In this document: positions 57,303 through 64,000 of the stretch, one piece after another
Position numbering within the stretch: the first letter of the stretch is position 1
Layout: the number at the start of each line of letters is the position of its first letter
NCBI RefSeq assembly: GCF_000011345.1
Contig: NC_004113.1
Location: forward strand, 434,001 to 498,000
DNA length: 64,000 nt
Source: Thermosynechococcus vestitus BP-1
GTDB taxonomy: Bacteria; Cyanobacteriota; Cyanobacteriia; Thermosynechococcales; Thermosynechococcaceae
Direction of reading: 5' to 3'
Translations under genes and position numbers: made by a program
The notes under the pieces: generated by a model
Told to the model about the DNA's origin: nothing
The model's input: only the letters and a program-made list of their open reading frames with translations
Databases searched by the model: none

Positions 57303-57800
57303 ATGGCGAAGGTTCTGGTACTCAATGCCTCCTATGAACCACTCAATATTACGAGTTGGCAGCGAGCAGTTGTCCTTTTAATCAAGGGCAAGGCAGAGCA
57401 AGTGGAGCACAATGGCAAGATGGTTTACAACAATTTCCCCTTGCCAACGGTTATTCGTCTGCGGCATTACGTCGTTACTCCCTACAAAGAAATTCCCCTC
57501 ACCCGCCGTAACATCCTCCACCGAGATGGTCACTCCTGCCAGTACTGTGGTTACACCGGTGATGAACTGACTCTGGATCATGTTATTCCCAAATCCCGCG
57601 GTGGCGGTGAAACCTGGGAAAACATCGTGACTGCCTGTGTTCGCTGTAACGTCAAGAAAGGGAATCGCACCCCCAAAGAAGCGAACATGCCCCTACGCCA
57701 AACACCGCGTCGTCCCATTAGTAGTTTGTACTTTGAAGTTACAAAACACGTGCGCACGGGTACTCACCAAGAGTGGCGCAAATACGTCATCGGTGCCTAG
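57303..57800 (+). CDS. HNH endonuclease domain protein
   Basis: The 165-residue protein has CQYCGYTGDELTLDHVIPKS, the RGG..W.N.V.AC..CN..KG pattern and paired zinc cysteines (CQYC, CVRC). This is a cyanobacterial single-copy HNH family with a conserved N-terminus (VLVLNASYEPLNITSWQRAV). It is not next to a mobile element or restriction system. The biological role is unknown. Confidence 0.85.
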   Translation: MAKVLVLNASYEPLNITSWQRAVVLLIKGKAEQVEHNGKMVYNNFPLPTVIRLRHYVVTPYKEIPLTRRNILHRDGHSCQYCGYTGDELTLDHVIPKSRGGGETWENIVTACVRCNVKKGNRTPKEANMPLRQTPRRPISSLYFEVTKHVRTGTHQEWRKYVIGA

Positions 57801-57983
57801 TCTTAGCTGTGGGATTGAAAGCCGTGGCGAAAATTTAGGGTGTCCCCCCTGCAACCGGTTACCAATAGTTGGGGGAATCCTCTGAGCGGGTAACTCTTAA
57901 GCACGGCTCGGGGCGATCGCGTATTTTAGTCTAGTATCGTAGAGGAGAACCTTTTACCTTGGGAAACTCAAACTCAGGTCGTT

Positions 57984-58694
57984 ATGTCAGGTATTGAGAT
58001 AGAAAACTTTAGTCAGCTCTTTCCGCTTTTTGGTGCCAGTTCCCAAGAAGCACTTTCCTCGATGCTCTCAGTGGCCTGGCATAACACCTACCCGGCAGGG
58101 CGTGCCATTCTCATCGAAGATGCATGGGGCAACGCAGTTTACTTTATCCTCTCAGGCTGGGTAAAGGTACGACGCCTGCTGGCCAATGGAGATTTCCTGA
58201 CGCTGGCGATTCTGGGGCCAGGGGACTTTTTTGGCGAAATGGCAATTCTTGACCAGTCTCCCCGCTCAACGGATGTAGTGGCCCTGTGTCCAGCGGAAGT
58301 TCTGTCGGTGCCGGCGCAAAAATTTGTCTATGTCCTGCGCCACGACCCAGACTTACACTATCGGATGCTGCAATTGATGGCACAGCGACTACGCCTGACC
58401 AATGCTCGTATTGAACTGTTGCACAAACCGCCTGCCGTCAAACTCGCCCATCTCTTGGTGAATTTGGCACGGCGCTATGGTCAACCTCTGGGGCGTAATG
58501 CCAACACCGCTGTCATTTTCAATGTGCCCCTCAAGGATTTAGCAGATGTAGCCAACATTAGCCCTGATGAGGCACAGCAACTGCTGGATAAAATGGTGGC
58601 GAAAAACTGGATCAACATTGATGTTACCAAGCAACAACTACAAATGCTCAATTTGCCGCAGCTAGAGCAATTAGCGCAGCAAGGGCTGAATTAA
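57984..58694 (+). CDS. Crp/Fnr-family transcription regulator
   Basis: The 236-residue protein has a cyclic-nucleotide-type beta barrel (about 15-130) with FFGEMAILDQSPRSTDVVA, where the Arg-Ser pair resembles a cAMP phosphate site. A long helix follows, then a C-terminal helix-turn-helix (LKDLADVANISPDEAQQLLDKM). It could be a cAMP receptor protein or a ligand-free relative; the effector is not settled. It stands alone upstream of the next gene pair. Confidence 0.8.
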   Translation: MSGIEIENFSQLFPLFGASSQEALSSMLSVAWHNTYPAGRAILIEDAWGNAVYFILSGWVKVRRLLANGDFLTLAILGPGDFFGEMAILDQSPRSTDVVALCPAEVLSVPAQKFVYVLRHDPDLHYRMLQLMAQRLRLTNARIELLHKPPAVKLAHLLVNLARRYGQPLGRNANTAVIFNVPLKDLADVANISPDEAQQLLDKMVAKNWINIDVTKQQLQMLNLPQLEQLAQQGLN

Positions 58695-58762
58695 AGTTCT
58701 GTTGTCTTGTTCAGGAGCAGTAACCTCGCCTAGGATAGCAATAGTTGCAAGCTCTTTCTGCT

Positions 58763-59347
58763 ATGGCGATCGCCCCCAACCTCTACGAACACACCTTGGT
58801 TCGTTACACCGATCCGCTCCACGCGACAGAACTTTTGCGGCAATATCGCCCGTACCTCGAAATGATTCCCAGTCTGCGGCGACCTCAAGAAAGTTTAATT
58901 CCAATTCCGCTGCCGATCGCCCATCTTCAGATCCCCGCGGCTACAACGACCAACCAACGTCCCCAAGTGAAGTCGGTGATGGTGCCCTGTGATTTAGTCT
59001 TTGTCATGTGCGATCCCGAGTGGAAAGTGAAAACTGACATTGAACTACTGGTTTTTATTCATCGTCCGGGGGAAAGCTTTACGGAACTGCTGACCCGCTG
59101 GCGCCAATCCCAAGTGCTCCTCAGTCGCAGTTATAGCTGGGATATGCCCTTGCTGCATCGGAATGTCTTTAGTGAGGGCGCGAATCGTCAATTTCCCCTC
59201 TTTGTTCTCTTTCAAGAAACCCTTGCCGTCATCAAGCGGGGTCTCAAAGCTGCTCATTTGCCCTACGTAGTTGATACCACGATTCTCAAGGAGCAGCCGT
59301 CTTCAGGCACAAAGCTCATGACGGGTTCATCAGAAAGTACAGAATAG
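58763..59347 (+). CDS. Conserved-looking protein of unknown function
   Basis: The 194-residue product (MAIAPNLYEHTLVRYTDPLH...) is soluble. It has a Pro-rich central part (PQESLIPIPLPIAHLQIP) and a beta-rich core (VMVPCDLVFVMCDPEWKV, IELLVFIHRPGESF). No catalytic motif is visible. ATG 58763 is preferred to 58745. It ends about 110 bases upstream of the sigma factor start and shares its strand. I do not recognise the family. Confidence 0.6.
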   Translation: MAIAPNLYEHTLVRYTDPLHATELLRQYRPYLEMIPSLRRPQESLIPIPLPIAHLQIPAATTTNQRPQVKSVMVPCDLVFVMCDPEWKVKTDIELLVFIHRPGESFTELLTRWRQSQVLLSRSYSWDMPLLHRNVFSEGANRQFPLFVLFQETLAVIKRGLKAAHLPYVVDTTILKEQPSSGTKLMTGSSESTE

Positions 59348-59459
59348 GTTGATCGATATCACAACCTCAGCACCGGATTTATCACTGCCGCCGCCTTTGC
59401 CCAGGACAGAGAATACCACTATCGAGCTGAATTCTCGATGTTGTGTGTTGAGTTGTCCT

Positions 59460-60572
59460 ATGGTGGCTATCCCCATTCAACCCTTGTCCGAGCGTCCATT
59501 GACAACGGATTTAGTACGGCAGTATTTGCAGGAAATTGGCCGTGTGCCCTTGCTCACCCCTAGCGAAGAACTGCGCCTTGCCGAACAGGTTCAGCAGTAC
59601 CAAGCCCTGCTTGCAGTGCGAGATCAGTCGGATGATCCCCAGCTCAAACGCTACGTGGCGGCTGTTAGGGAGCGCGATCGCCTGCGGCCGCTGTTGGGGC
59701 GTCCCCTGAGCCGTGCCCAATGGGCTGCAGGACTCAAAATGAGTGTGGCTGAATTGCAAACCTGTGTGCAGGCGGGGCGTCAAGCTTGGGCAAAGGCAGC
59801 GAATATTACCCTCAGTGAACTTCAGCACATTGAGCGTCAAGGACAGCGGGCAAAAAACCAACTGCTGCAAGCTAACCTGCGCTTGGTGGTGAACATTGCC
59901 AAAAAATATCAACATCACGGCGTGGAATTTTTAGATTTGATCCAAGAGGGGAGTTTGGGTCTAGAACGTGCCGTTGAAAAATTCGATCCGACCAAGGGAT
60001 TTCGCTTTAGCACCTATGCCTATTGGTGGATTCGCCAAAGTATCACCCGTGCCGTTGCTAGCCAAAGCCGTACAATCCGCCTACCCATTCACATGGTGGA
60101 AAAGCTCAATAAAATTAAGCGTGCCCAACGGCGTCTTGCGGCTCAACGGGGAGCGATGCCCAGTCTAGCGGACATTGCCCAAGAACTGAATCTTGAGGTG
60201 TCGCAGGTACGGCAGGTGCTGATGGCCGTTCCCAAATCCGTGGCCCTGGAACAGCGGGTTGGTTCCGACCAAGAAACGGAGTTGCAGGAGTTGATTGAAT
60301 CCCCTGCCCCTACCCCCGATGAGGTGATCATGCGCGAATCCCTACGGACCACTTTGAAGCAACTGCTGAGTGATCTATCCCCCCGTGAGCGCCAAGTGAT
60401 GGAACTGCGTTATGGCCTAGGGGAACAGCCGGCCCTTGAGCTAGCGGAAGTTGCGGTACTGCTGGGACTGAGTCGGGAGCGGATTCGCCAAATTGAGCAC
60501 CGCGCCCTGCAAAAATTGCGGCAACCCCAACGGCGGCGGGAAATTCAAGACTATCTGGAGGAGTTTGCCTAG
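59460..60572 (+). CDS. Group 2 RNA polymerase sigma factor (SigC-like)
   Basis: The 370-residue sigma-70 protein has region 1.2 (DLVRQYLQEIGRVPLLTP) and region 2 (NLRLVVNIAKKYQHHGVEFL, DLIQEGSLGLERAVEKFDP, YAYWWIRQSITRA). Region 3 and region 4 (PRERQVMELRYGL, LLGLSRERIRQIEHRAL) follow. An insert of about 110 residues between regions 1.2 and 2 sets it apart from the primary sigma and favours SigC. ATG 59460 (MVAIPIQPLSERPL) is chosen; the frame is open to 59349. Its end overlaps ispE by 4 bases. Confidence 0.88.
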   Translation: MVAIPIQPLSERPLTTDLVRQYLQEIGRVPLLTPSEELRLAEQVQQYQALLAVRDQSDDPQLKRYVAAVRERDRLRPLLGRPLSRAQWAAGLKMSVAELQTCVQAGRQAWAKAANITLSELQHIERQGQRAKNQLLQANLRLVVNIAKKYQHHGVEFLDLIQEGSLGLERAVEKFDPTKGFRFSTYAYWWIRQSITRAVASQSRTIRLPIHMVEKLNKIKRAQRRLAAQRGAMPSLADIAQELNLEVSQVRQVLMAVPKSVALEQRVGSDQETELQELIESPAPTPDEVIMRESLRTTLKQLLSDLSPRERQVMELRYGLGEQPALELAEVAVLLGLSRERIRQIEHRALQKLRQPQRRREIQDYLEEFA

Positions 60573-61504
60573 GACGTCTCCAACTGAATGCCGTGGGGAC
60601 AGCACTCACAGACCCATAGATCAAGATCGGGGTCTGGTAGGGCGCGCCGTACCCGTTGCATGATCCTGTAGCCCTCATCGGCAGAGGGCGCTAGGGCAAA
60701 AACCGTTGGCCCAGATCCGGACATCATGCTGGCGATCGCTCCCGCAGCCAGGAATTGCTCCTTTAACTCTGCCACCAAGGGATAGCGGGGCAACACCACT
60801 TTCTCTAGATCATTACGGAGGTTGGCCGCCAATGGGGCAATATCATGCTGCTGAATGGCCTGTAGCAGGATTGCGGATCCCCCCTCTTGGCGGGCTTTTT
60901 CCTGTTCGCTGGGGGTTTGGGCATAGGTGGCGGCAAATTCCTGGCGATAGGTTTGATAGGCCCAAGGGGTGGCCACACTAAGGGAGCGATACTTCCCTAG
61001 GATCACCGTTAACCCCTGTAGATCCGCCAGGGGAGTCAACTGTTCGCCGCGCCCTAAAGCCAAGGCAGTCCCTCCCTGCAAACAGAAGGGAACATCGGCC
61101 CCCAATTGCGCTGCCAAGGTTTGCAATTCCCCTTGGGTCAGCCCCAACTGCCACAGGAGATCTAAGCCCACGAGTACCGCTGCGGCATTGGTTGACCCTC
61201 CCGCCAAGCCCGCCCCCAGAGGAATCCGTTTTTCGATGAAAATTTCAACACCATCGCGATCCGGAAAATGCTGCTGGAGCAGTGCTGCGGCTTTGTAGGC
61301 CAGATTTCGCTGATCGCAGGGAACGGCAGGGTTCGTGCAATGAACCTTAATCTCGCGATCGCGCCGAGGAATCAGTTCGAGGCGATCCATGAGGGAAACC
61401 GCCTGCATGACCATTACTAGCTCGTGGTAACCACTGCCATCCAAACAGTTGCCAATAATTTGTAAAAAGAGATTAATTTTGGCAGGCGCCAGCAGACGAT
61501 ACAC
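60569..61504 (-). CDS. ispE: 4-Diphosphocytidyl-2-C-methyl-D-erythritol kinase
   Basis: The 311-residue GHMP kinase works in the non-mevalonate isoprenoid route, which feeds carotenoids, chlorophyll phytyl chains and quinones. It has KINLFLQIIG at the N-terminus, IPLGAGLAGGSTNAAAVL (phosphate loop) and ASMMSGSGPTVFAL. The frame starts at 61504 and is divergent from the metal permease gene. Confidence 0.95.
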   Translation of the reverse strand: MYRLLAPAKINLFLQIIGNCLDGSGYHELVMVMQAVSLMDRLELIPRRDREIKVHCTNPAVPCDQRNLAYKAAALLQQHFPDRDGVEIFIEKRIPLGAGLAGGSTNAAAVLVGLDLLWQLGLTQGELQTLAAQLGADVPFCLQGGTALALGRGEQLTPLADLQGLTVILGKYRSLSVATPWAYQTYRQEFAATYAQTPSEQEKARQEGGSAILLQAIQQHDIAPLAANLRNDLEKVVLPRYPLVAELKEQFLAAGAIASMMSGSGPTVFALAPSADEGYRIMQRVRRALPDPDLDLWVCECCPHGIQLETS

Positions 61505-61587
61505 GTCGCCCCATCCTCACAACCACCTTGTTCAATAGCATATTATTCTTCTATGACCTCTTTGGCAGGCGCCAACGAGAATTCCCC

Positions 61588-62442
61588 ATGGTGTTGGAAC
61601 GGATCCTTGAGCTGTTGCAGTTGCCTTTTATGCAGCGAGCCCTGTGGGCAGGGATTTTTACGGGAGGGATGGCGGGTGCCCTCGGTAGCTTTACCATCCT
61701 GCGGCAACTGTCCTTTTTTAGTGATGCTTTGGGGCATTCGGCACTACTGGGAATCAGTTTAGGGATAATTCTGGGGCTGAATCCGTCGCTGATGTTGCTG
61801 CCCTTTGCGGTGGTTTTTGCCCTCGGCGTCACCTATTTACTCGAGCATACCCGGCTGTGGACTGATGCCCTCTTGAATATCATCTACTCAGGATCGTTAG
61901 CGCTAGCGGTGGTACTGCTCAGTTTGAGCGATCGCTACCAAGGGGGGTTGAATAACCTACTCTTTGGCGATATTTTGGCGGTGCGCCCAGCCGATCTGGT
62001 CATGAGTGGCACCCTCTGCACCCTTGTTGGCCTTTTCCTCCTGCTCACGTTGCGGGTGCAATTGTTAATCACGGTGAATGAGGCCTTGGCCGTGGCCCAG
62101 GGGGCGGCAGTGAGAAGGCAGCGTTTGCTCTTTATTACCCTATTAGCGTTGGTGGTGGCAGTCTCCATTAAGACAGTAGGGGTACTCCTGATCAGTGCCT
62201 TTGTCGTCATTCCCGCCTGTGGTGCCCGCCTTTGGAGTCGGCAATTTTCGCAGTACGTGGTCTTGGCAGCCCTCGTGGGGGTGGGCAGTGCCATTGTCGG
62301 CATGCTCGTGTCAGCAGGAATGAATTGGCCCTCTGGTCCCAGTATTGTTGTCTGTCAACTGGCGTTCTTTTTAATCTCAGTTGCGCTTAACTTACTGCCA
62401 GGGGCGTGGGTCCATAGAGGGCAGAAATCTCCAACAAGCTGA
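61588..62442 (+). CDS. Zinc/manganese ABC transporter permease (ZnuB/MntB family)
   Basis: The 284-residue protein has about eight membrane helices and the ABC-3 family features [27 protein letters not shown] and [18 protein letters not shown]. It imports Mn2+, Zn2+ or Fe2+; no ATPase or binding-protein gene is next to it, so the metal is not known. ATG 61588 ([13 protein letters not shown]) is preferred to 61528. The last 56 bases overlap tsaD on the other strand. Confidence 0.85.
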   Translation: MVLERILELLQLPFMQRALWAGIFTGGMAGALGSFTILRQLSFFSDALGHSALLGISLGIILGLNPSLMLLPFAVVFALGVTYLLEHTRLWTDALLNIIYSGSLALAVVLLSLSDRYQGGLNNLLFGDILAVRPADLVMSGTLCTLVGLFLLLTLRVQLLITVNEALAVAQGAAVRRQRLLFITLLALVVAVSIKTVGVLLISAFVVIPACGARLWSRQFSQYVVLAALVGVGSAIVGMLVSAGMNWPSGPSIVVCQLAFFLISVALNLLPGAWVHRGQKSPTS

Positions 62443-63448
62443 GGCGTGAACGCGCAGTTAAGTCCAAGGGGGAGCGATCGCCCCGCTGGAAGTGATCGGC
62501 CGCGGCACAGCCAATCATGGCCGCATTATCGGTACACAGCCGCAGGGGCGGAAAAATTAACCGTAGTCCCAAGGGTTCAGCAGCCGCAGTGAGGTGTTGT
62601 CGCAGGCCAGAATTTGCCGCTACTCCTCCCCCAATGGCTAGGGTTTTGAAGCCATGATCCACCGCTGCCGCGATCGCCCGCTTGGTCAGGGCCTGTGCCA
62701 CAGCCTTCTGAAAACTGGCCGCGAGGTCAGCCACCGGCAACTCAGGATGGGTTTGACGTAGCTCCGCCACCAGCCGTGCCACTGCGGTTTTCAGTCCACT
62801 AAAACTGGCATCGTAGGGATGCACCTTGCCATCTGGGAGGCGGATATTTCCCTCTGGTAGATCAAAAGCCTCTGGATTCCCCTGCTGCGCCCAGCGATCG
62901 AGCAGTGGTCCCCCTGGATACCCCAAGCCCATTAGCCGTGCGACCTTATCGTAGGCTTCACCTGCTGCATCATCCCGCGTTTGCCCAAAAAGCTGGTACT
63001 CGCCACAGCCATAAACGCCAATGAGACTGGTATGCCCACCAGAGACCAAAAGGCAGAGAAACGGTGGTTCAAGGGTTGGCTCCGCTAAGTAGGAGGCATA
63101 GAGGTGGCCTTCAAGGTGGTGAATGCCCAAGAGGGGCTTTTGGTGCACAAGGGCAAGGGTTTTTGCGGCCGTAACCCCAATGAGCAGCGACCCTACCAAG
63201 CCGGGGGCACAGGTGACGGCAATGGCATCAATGGCAGACCAATCGCAACCGGCCTCACTGATGGCTGCGGTGATGACCCCATTAATGTTTTCTAAGTGGG
63301 CACGGGAGGCAACCTCCGGCACCACACCGCCAAAGGGTTGATGGGCGCACACTTGCGAGGCAATCACATTACTTTCAATGGCGCGATCGCGCACTACGGC
63401 AGCCGCCGTTTCATCGCAACTGGTTTCAATGGCCAGAATTCTTACCAT
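62387..63448 (-). CDS. tsaD: tRNA N6-threonylcarbamoyladenosine transferase TsaD
   Basis: The 353-residue metalloprotein of the ASKHA fold has the metal-binding [23 protein letters not shown] and [14 protein letters not shown]. It transfers the threonylcarbamoyl group to adenosine 37 of tRNA, working with TsaE, whose gene is at 18278. The start is ATG 63448 ([17 protein letters not shown]). It is divergent from the Rrf2 gene. Confidence 0.96.
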   Translation of the reverse strand: MVRILAIETSCDETAAAVVRDRAIESNVIASQVCAHQPFGGVVPEVASRAHLENINGVITAAISEAGCDWSAIDAIAVTCAPGLVGSLLIGVTAAKTLALVHQKPLLGIHHLEGHLYASYLAEPTLEPPFLCLLVSGGHTSLIGVYGCGEYQLFGQTRDDAAGEAYDKVARLMGLGYPGGPLLDRWAQQGNPEAFDLPEGNIRLPDGKVHPYDASFSGLKTAVARLVAELRQTHPELPVADLAASFQKAVAQALTKRAIAAAVDHGFKTLAIGGGVAANSGLRQHLTAAAEPLGLRLIFPPLRLCTDNAAMIGCAAADHFQRGDRSPLDLTARSRLSLLEISALYGPTPLAVS

Positions 63449-63611
63449 CGAGCAGACTTGGGCACCGACCTAGAGCCTTCCTTAAGTCTAACCTATTTTT
63501 CAAATAAACTTGTTGAAGGGCATGTCCTCAATGCAGTGAATTCTTGAGGTTGCAACCCGCGCTCCGGTGAAGATTCCTAAGAATCTCCTAAATCCCGATC
63601 AAGAAGTAGGG

Positions 63612-63617
63612 TATACT
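63612..63617 (+). promoter_or_regulatory. Probable -10 box TATACT of the Rrf2 gene
   Basis: GGGTATACTATAGG lies about 50 bases upstream of the GTG start at 63664. No clear -35 box was found. Confidence 0.4.
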
Positions 63618-63663
63618 ATAGGTTGGGCAATCTGCTCAATGTCGTGCCTGGGCCAAATGTCTT

Positions 63664-64000
63664 GTGGAACTGTCTGCCAAAAGTGAGTACGCCCTCTTAG
63701 CGCTCTTGGAAATGTCAGCGGCCTATGAACAGGGGGAGCCGCTACAAATTCGCCAAATTGCTGCCATGCACAACATTCCCGATCGCTACCTGGAGCAACT
63801 GATGGCAACCCTCCGCCGCAAGGGTCTCATTCGCAGTCAGCGGGGTGCGCGGGGTGGCTACGTGCTCGCAAAAGCCCCTTGGCAAATCTCAATTTTAGAT
63901 GTGCTCAACTGTATTGAGGGGATCGAGTCCAAGCTCGCGCAAAAGCCGCCCGACAACGGTGATCTGGAACGTAGCCTGATCCGCTCAGTGTGGCTTGAGG
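63664..64000 (+). CDS. Rrf2-family transcriptional regulator (3' end outside the window)
   Basis: The first 112 codons are present, from GTG 63664: VELSAKSEYALLALLEMSAA. The winged helix has IRQIAAMHNIPDRYLEQLMA and the RSQRGARGGYVLAKAP wing. Family members sense Fe-S clusters, cysteine synthase or other signals. No cysteine triad is visible before the window ends, although only Cys in LNCIEG is seen so far. The target cannot be told from this part. Confidence 0.88.
   Translation, partial: MELSAKSEYALLALLEMSAAYEQGEPLQIRQIAAMHNIPDRYLEQLMATLRRKGLIRSQRGARGGYVLAKAPWQISILDVLNCIEGIESKLAQKPPDNGDLERSLIRSVWLE

Noticed and set aside
1-64000. Search for tRNA, rRNA and CRISPR arrays
   Set aside because: No T-loop sequence in a cloverleaf context, no rRNA signature and no regularly spaced repeats were found by eye. 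The only direct long repeats are the intron and IS481 copies.

Overview
The window is a contiguous piece of a cyanobacterial chromosome. Photosystem II genes (psbO, psbD, psb28), a single-helix high-light-inducible protein, NDH-1 subunit M, chlM, hemL and a complete kaiABC clock operon identify the group. The octamer GCGATCGC (HIP1) is very frequent, as is usual in many cyanobacteria. The sequences of KaiB, PsbO, NdhM and HemL, together with nested ORF-less group II introns, agree with what I remember of Thermosynechococcus (elongatus/vestitus BP-1 type). That genus call is from memory and was not searched.

Layout. 0-6 kb: the NblS-type sensor kinase, an orphan two-partner-secretion porin, trpA and ftsW. 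6.1-7.2 kb: a decayed PhoX-like fragment and an IS5-group insertion with a -1 frameshift transposase. 7.2-9.7 kb: a double ABC ATPase and psbO. 10.1-11.8 kb: a group II intron with a second group II intron inserted in it (twintron), just upstream of a Ser/Thr kinase gene and antisense to a small broken ORF. 13.5-15.6 kb: a Hlip gene, ndhM and gene debris. 15.6-23 kb: a Na+/H+ antiporter, trmFO, the tightly packed minus-strand set wecG-ftsE-ftsX-chlM-tsaE, and psbD. 23-33.6 kb: rfbCAB, a fungal-type cytosine deaminase, alr, murI, a Bax inhibitor family membrane protein, aroC, an IscA-like protein, a nucleotide-sugar epimerase-like protein, a HutX-like protein and an EF-hand transaldolase. 33.7-40.4 kb is the accessory part: an IS605-like element with intact tnpA and dead tnpB, rimI, prxQ, a broken DUF928 gene, two copies of one IS481 element (one with a large in-frame deletion) and pilD. 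40.6-49.7 kb: hemL, a degenerate CBS/kinase/receiver protein divergent from kaiABC, nadK and a GAF-HD-GYP protein. 49.7-64 kb: a CPBP protease, a ferredoxin, a DHNA-CoA thioesterase candidate, a WD40 protein, sufB divergent from sufR with two SufR-type operators, psb28, aroQ, an HNH nuclease, a Crp-family regulator, a group 2 sigma factor, ispE, a metal ABC permease, tsaD and the start of an Rrf2 regulator.

How the genes fit together. Most are housekeeping or photosynthetic genes in short divergent or overlapping transcription units. The clock operon runs on into nadK. The suf region shows a readable repressor-operator arrangement. Mobile DNA has clearly acted at four places: the IS5 element, the twintron, the IS605-like element and the IS481 pair. 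Broken genes (PhoX-like, DUF928, histidine kinase remnant, orphan C-terminal fragment) lie close to these or in other gene-poor gaps. I saw no tRNA, rRNA or CRISPR array. The least explained signals are a short motif (core GAAAAGGGCTGTA) repeated in intergenic regions and the degenerate sensor protein beside the clock operon.
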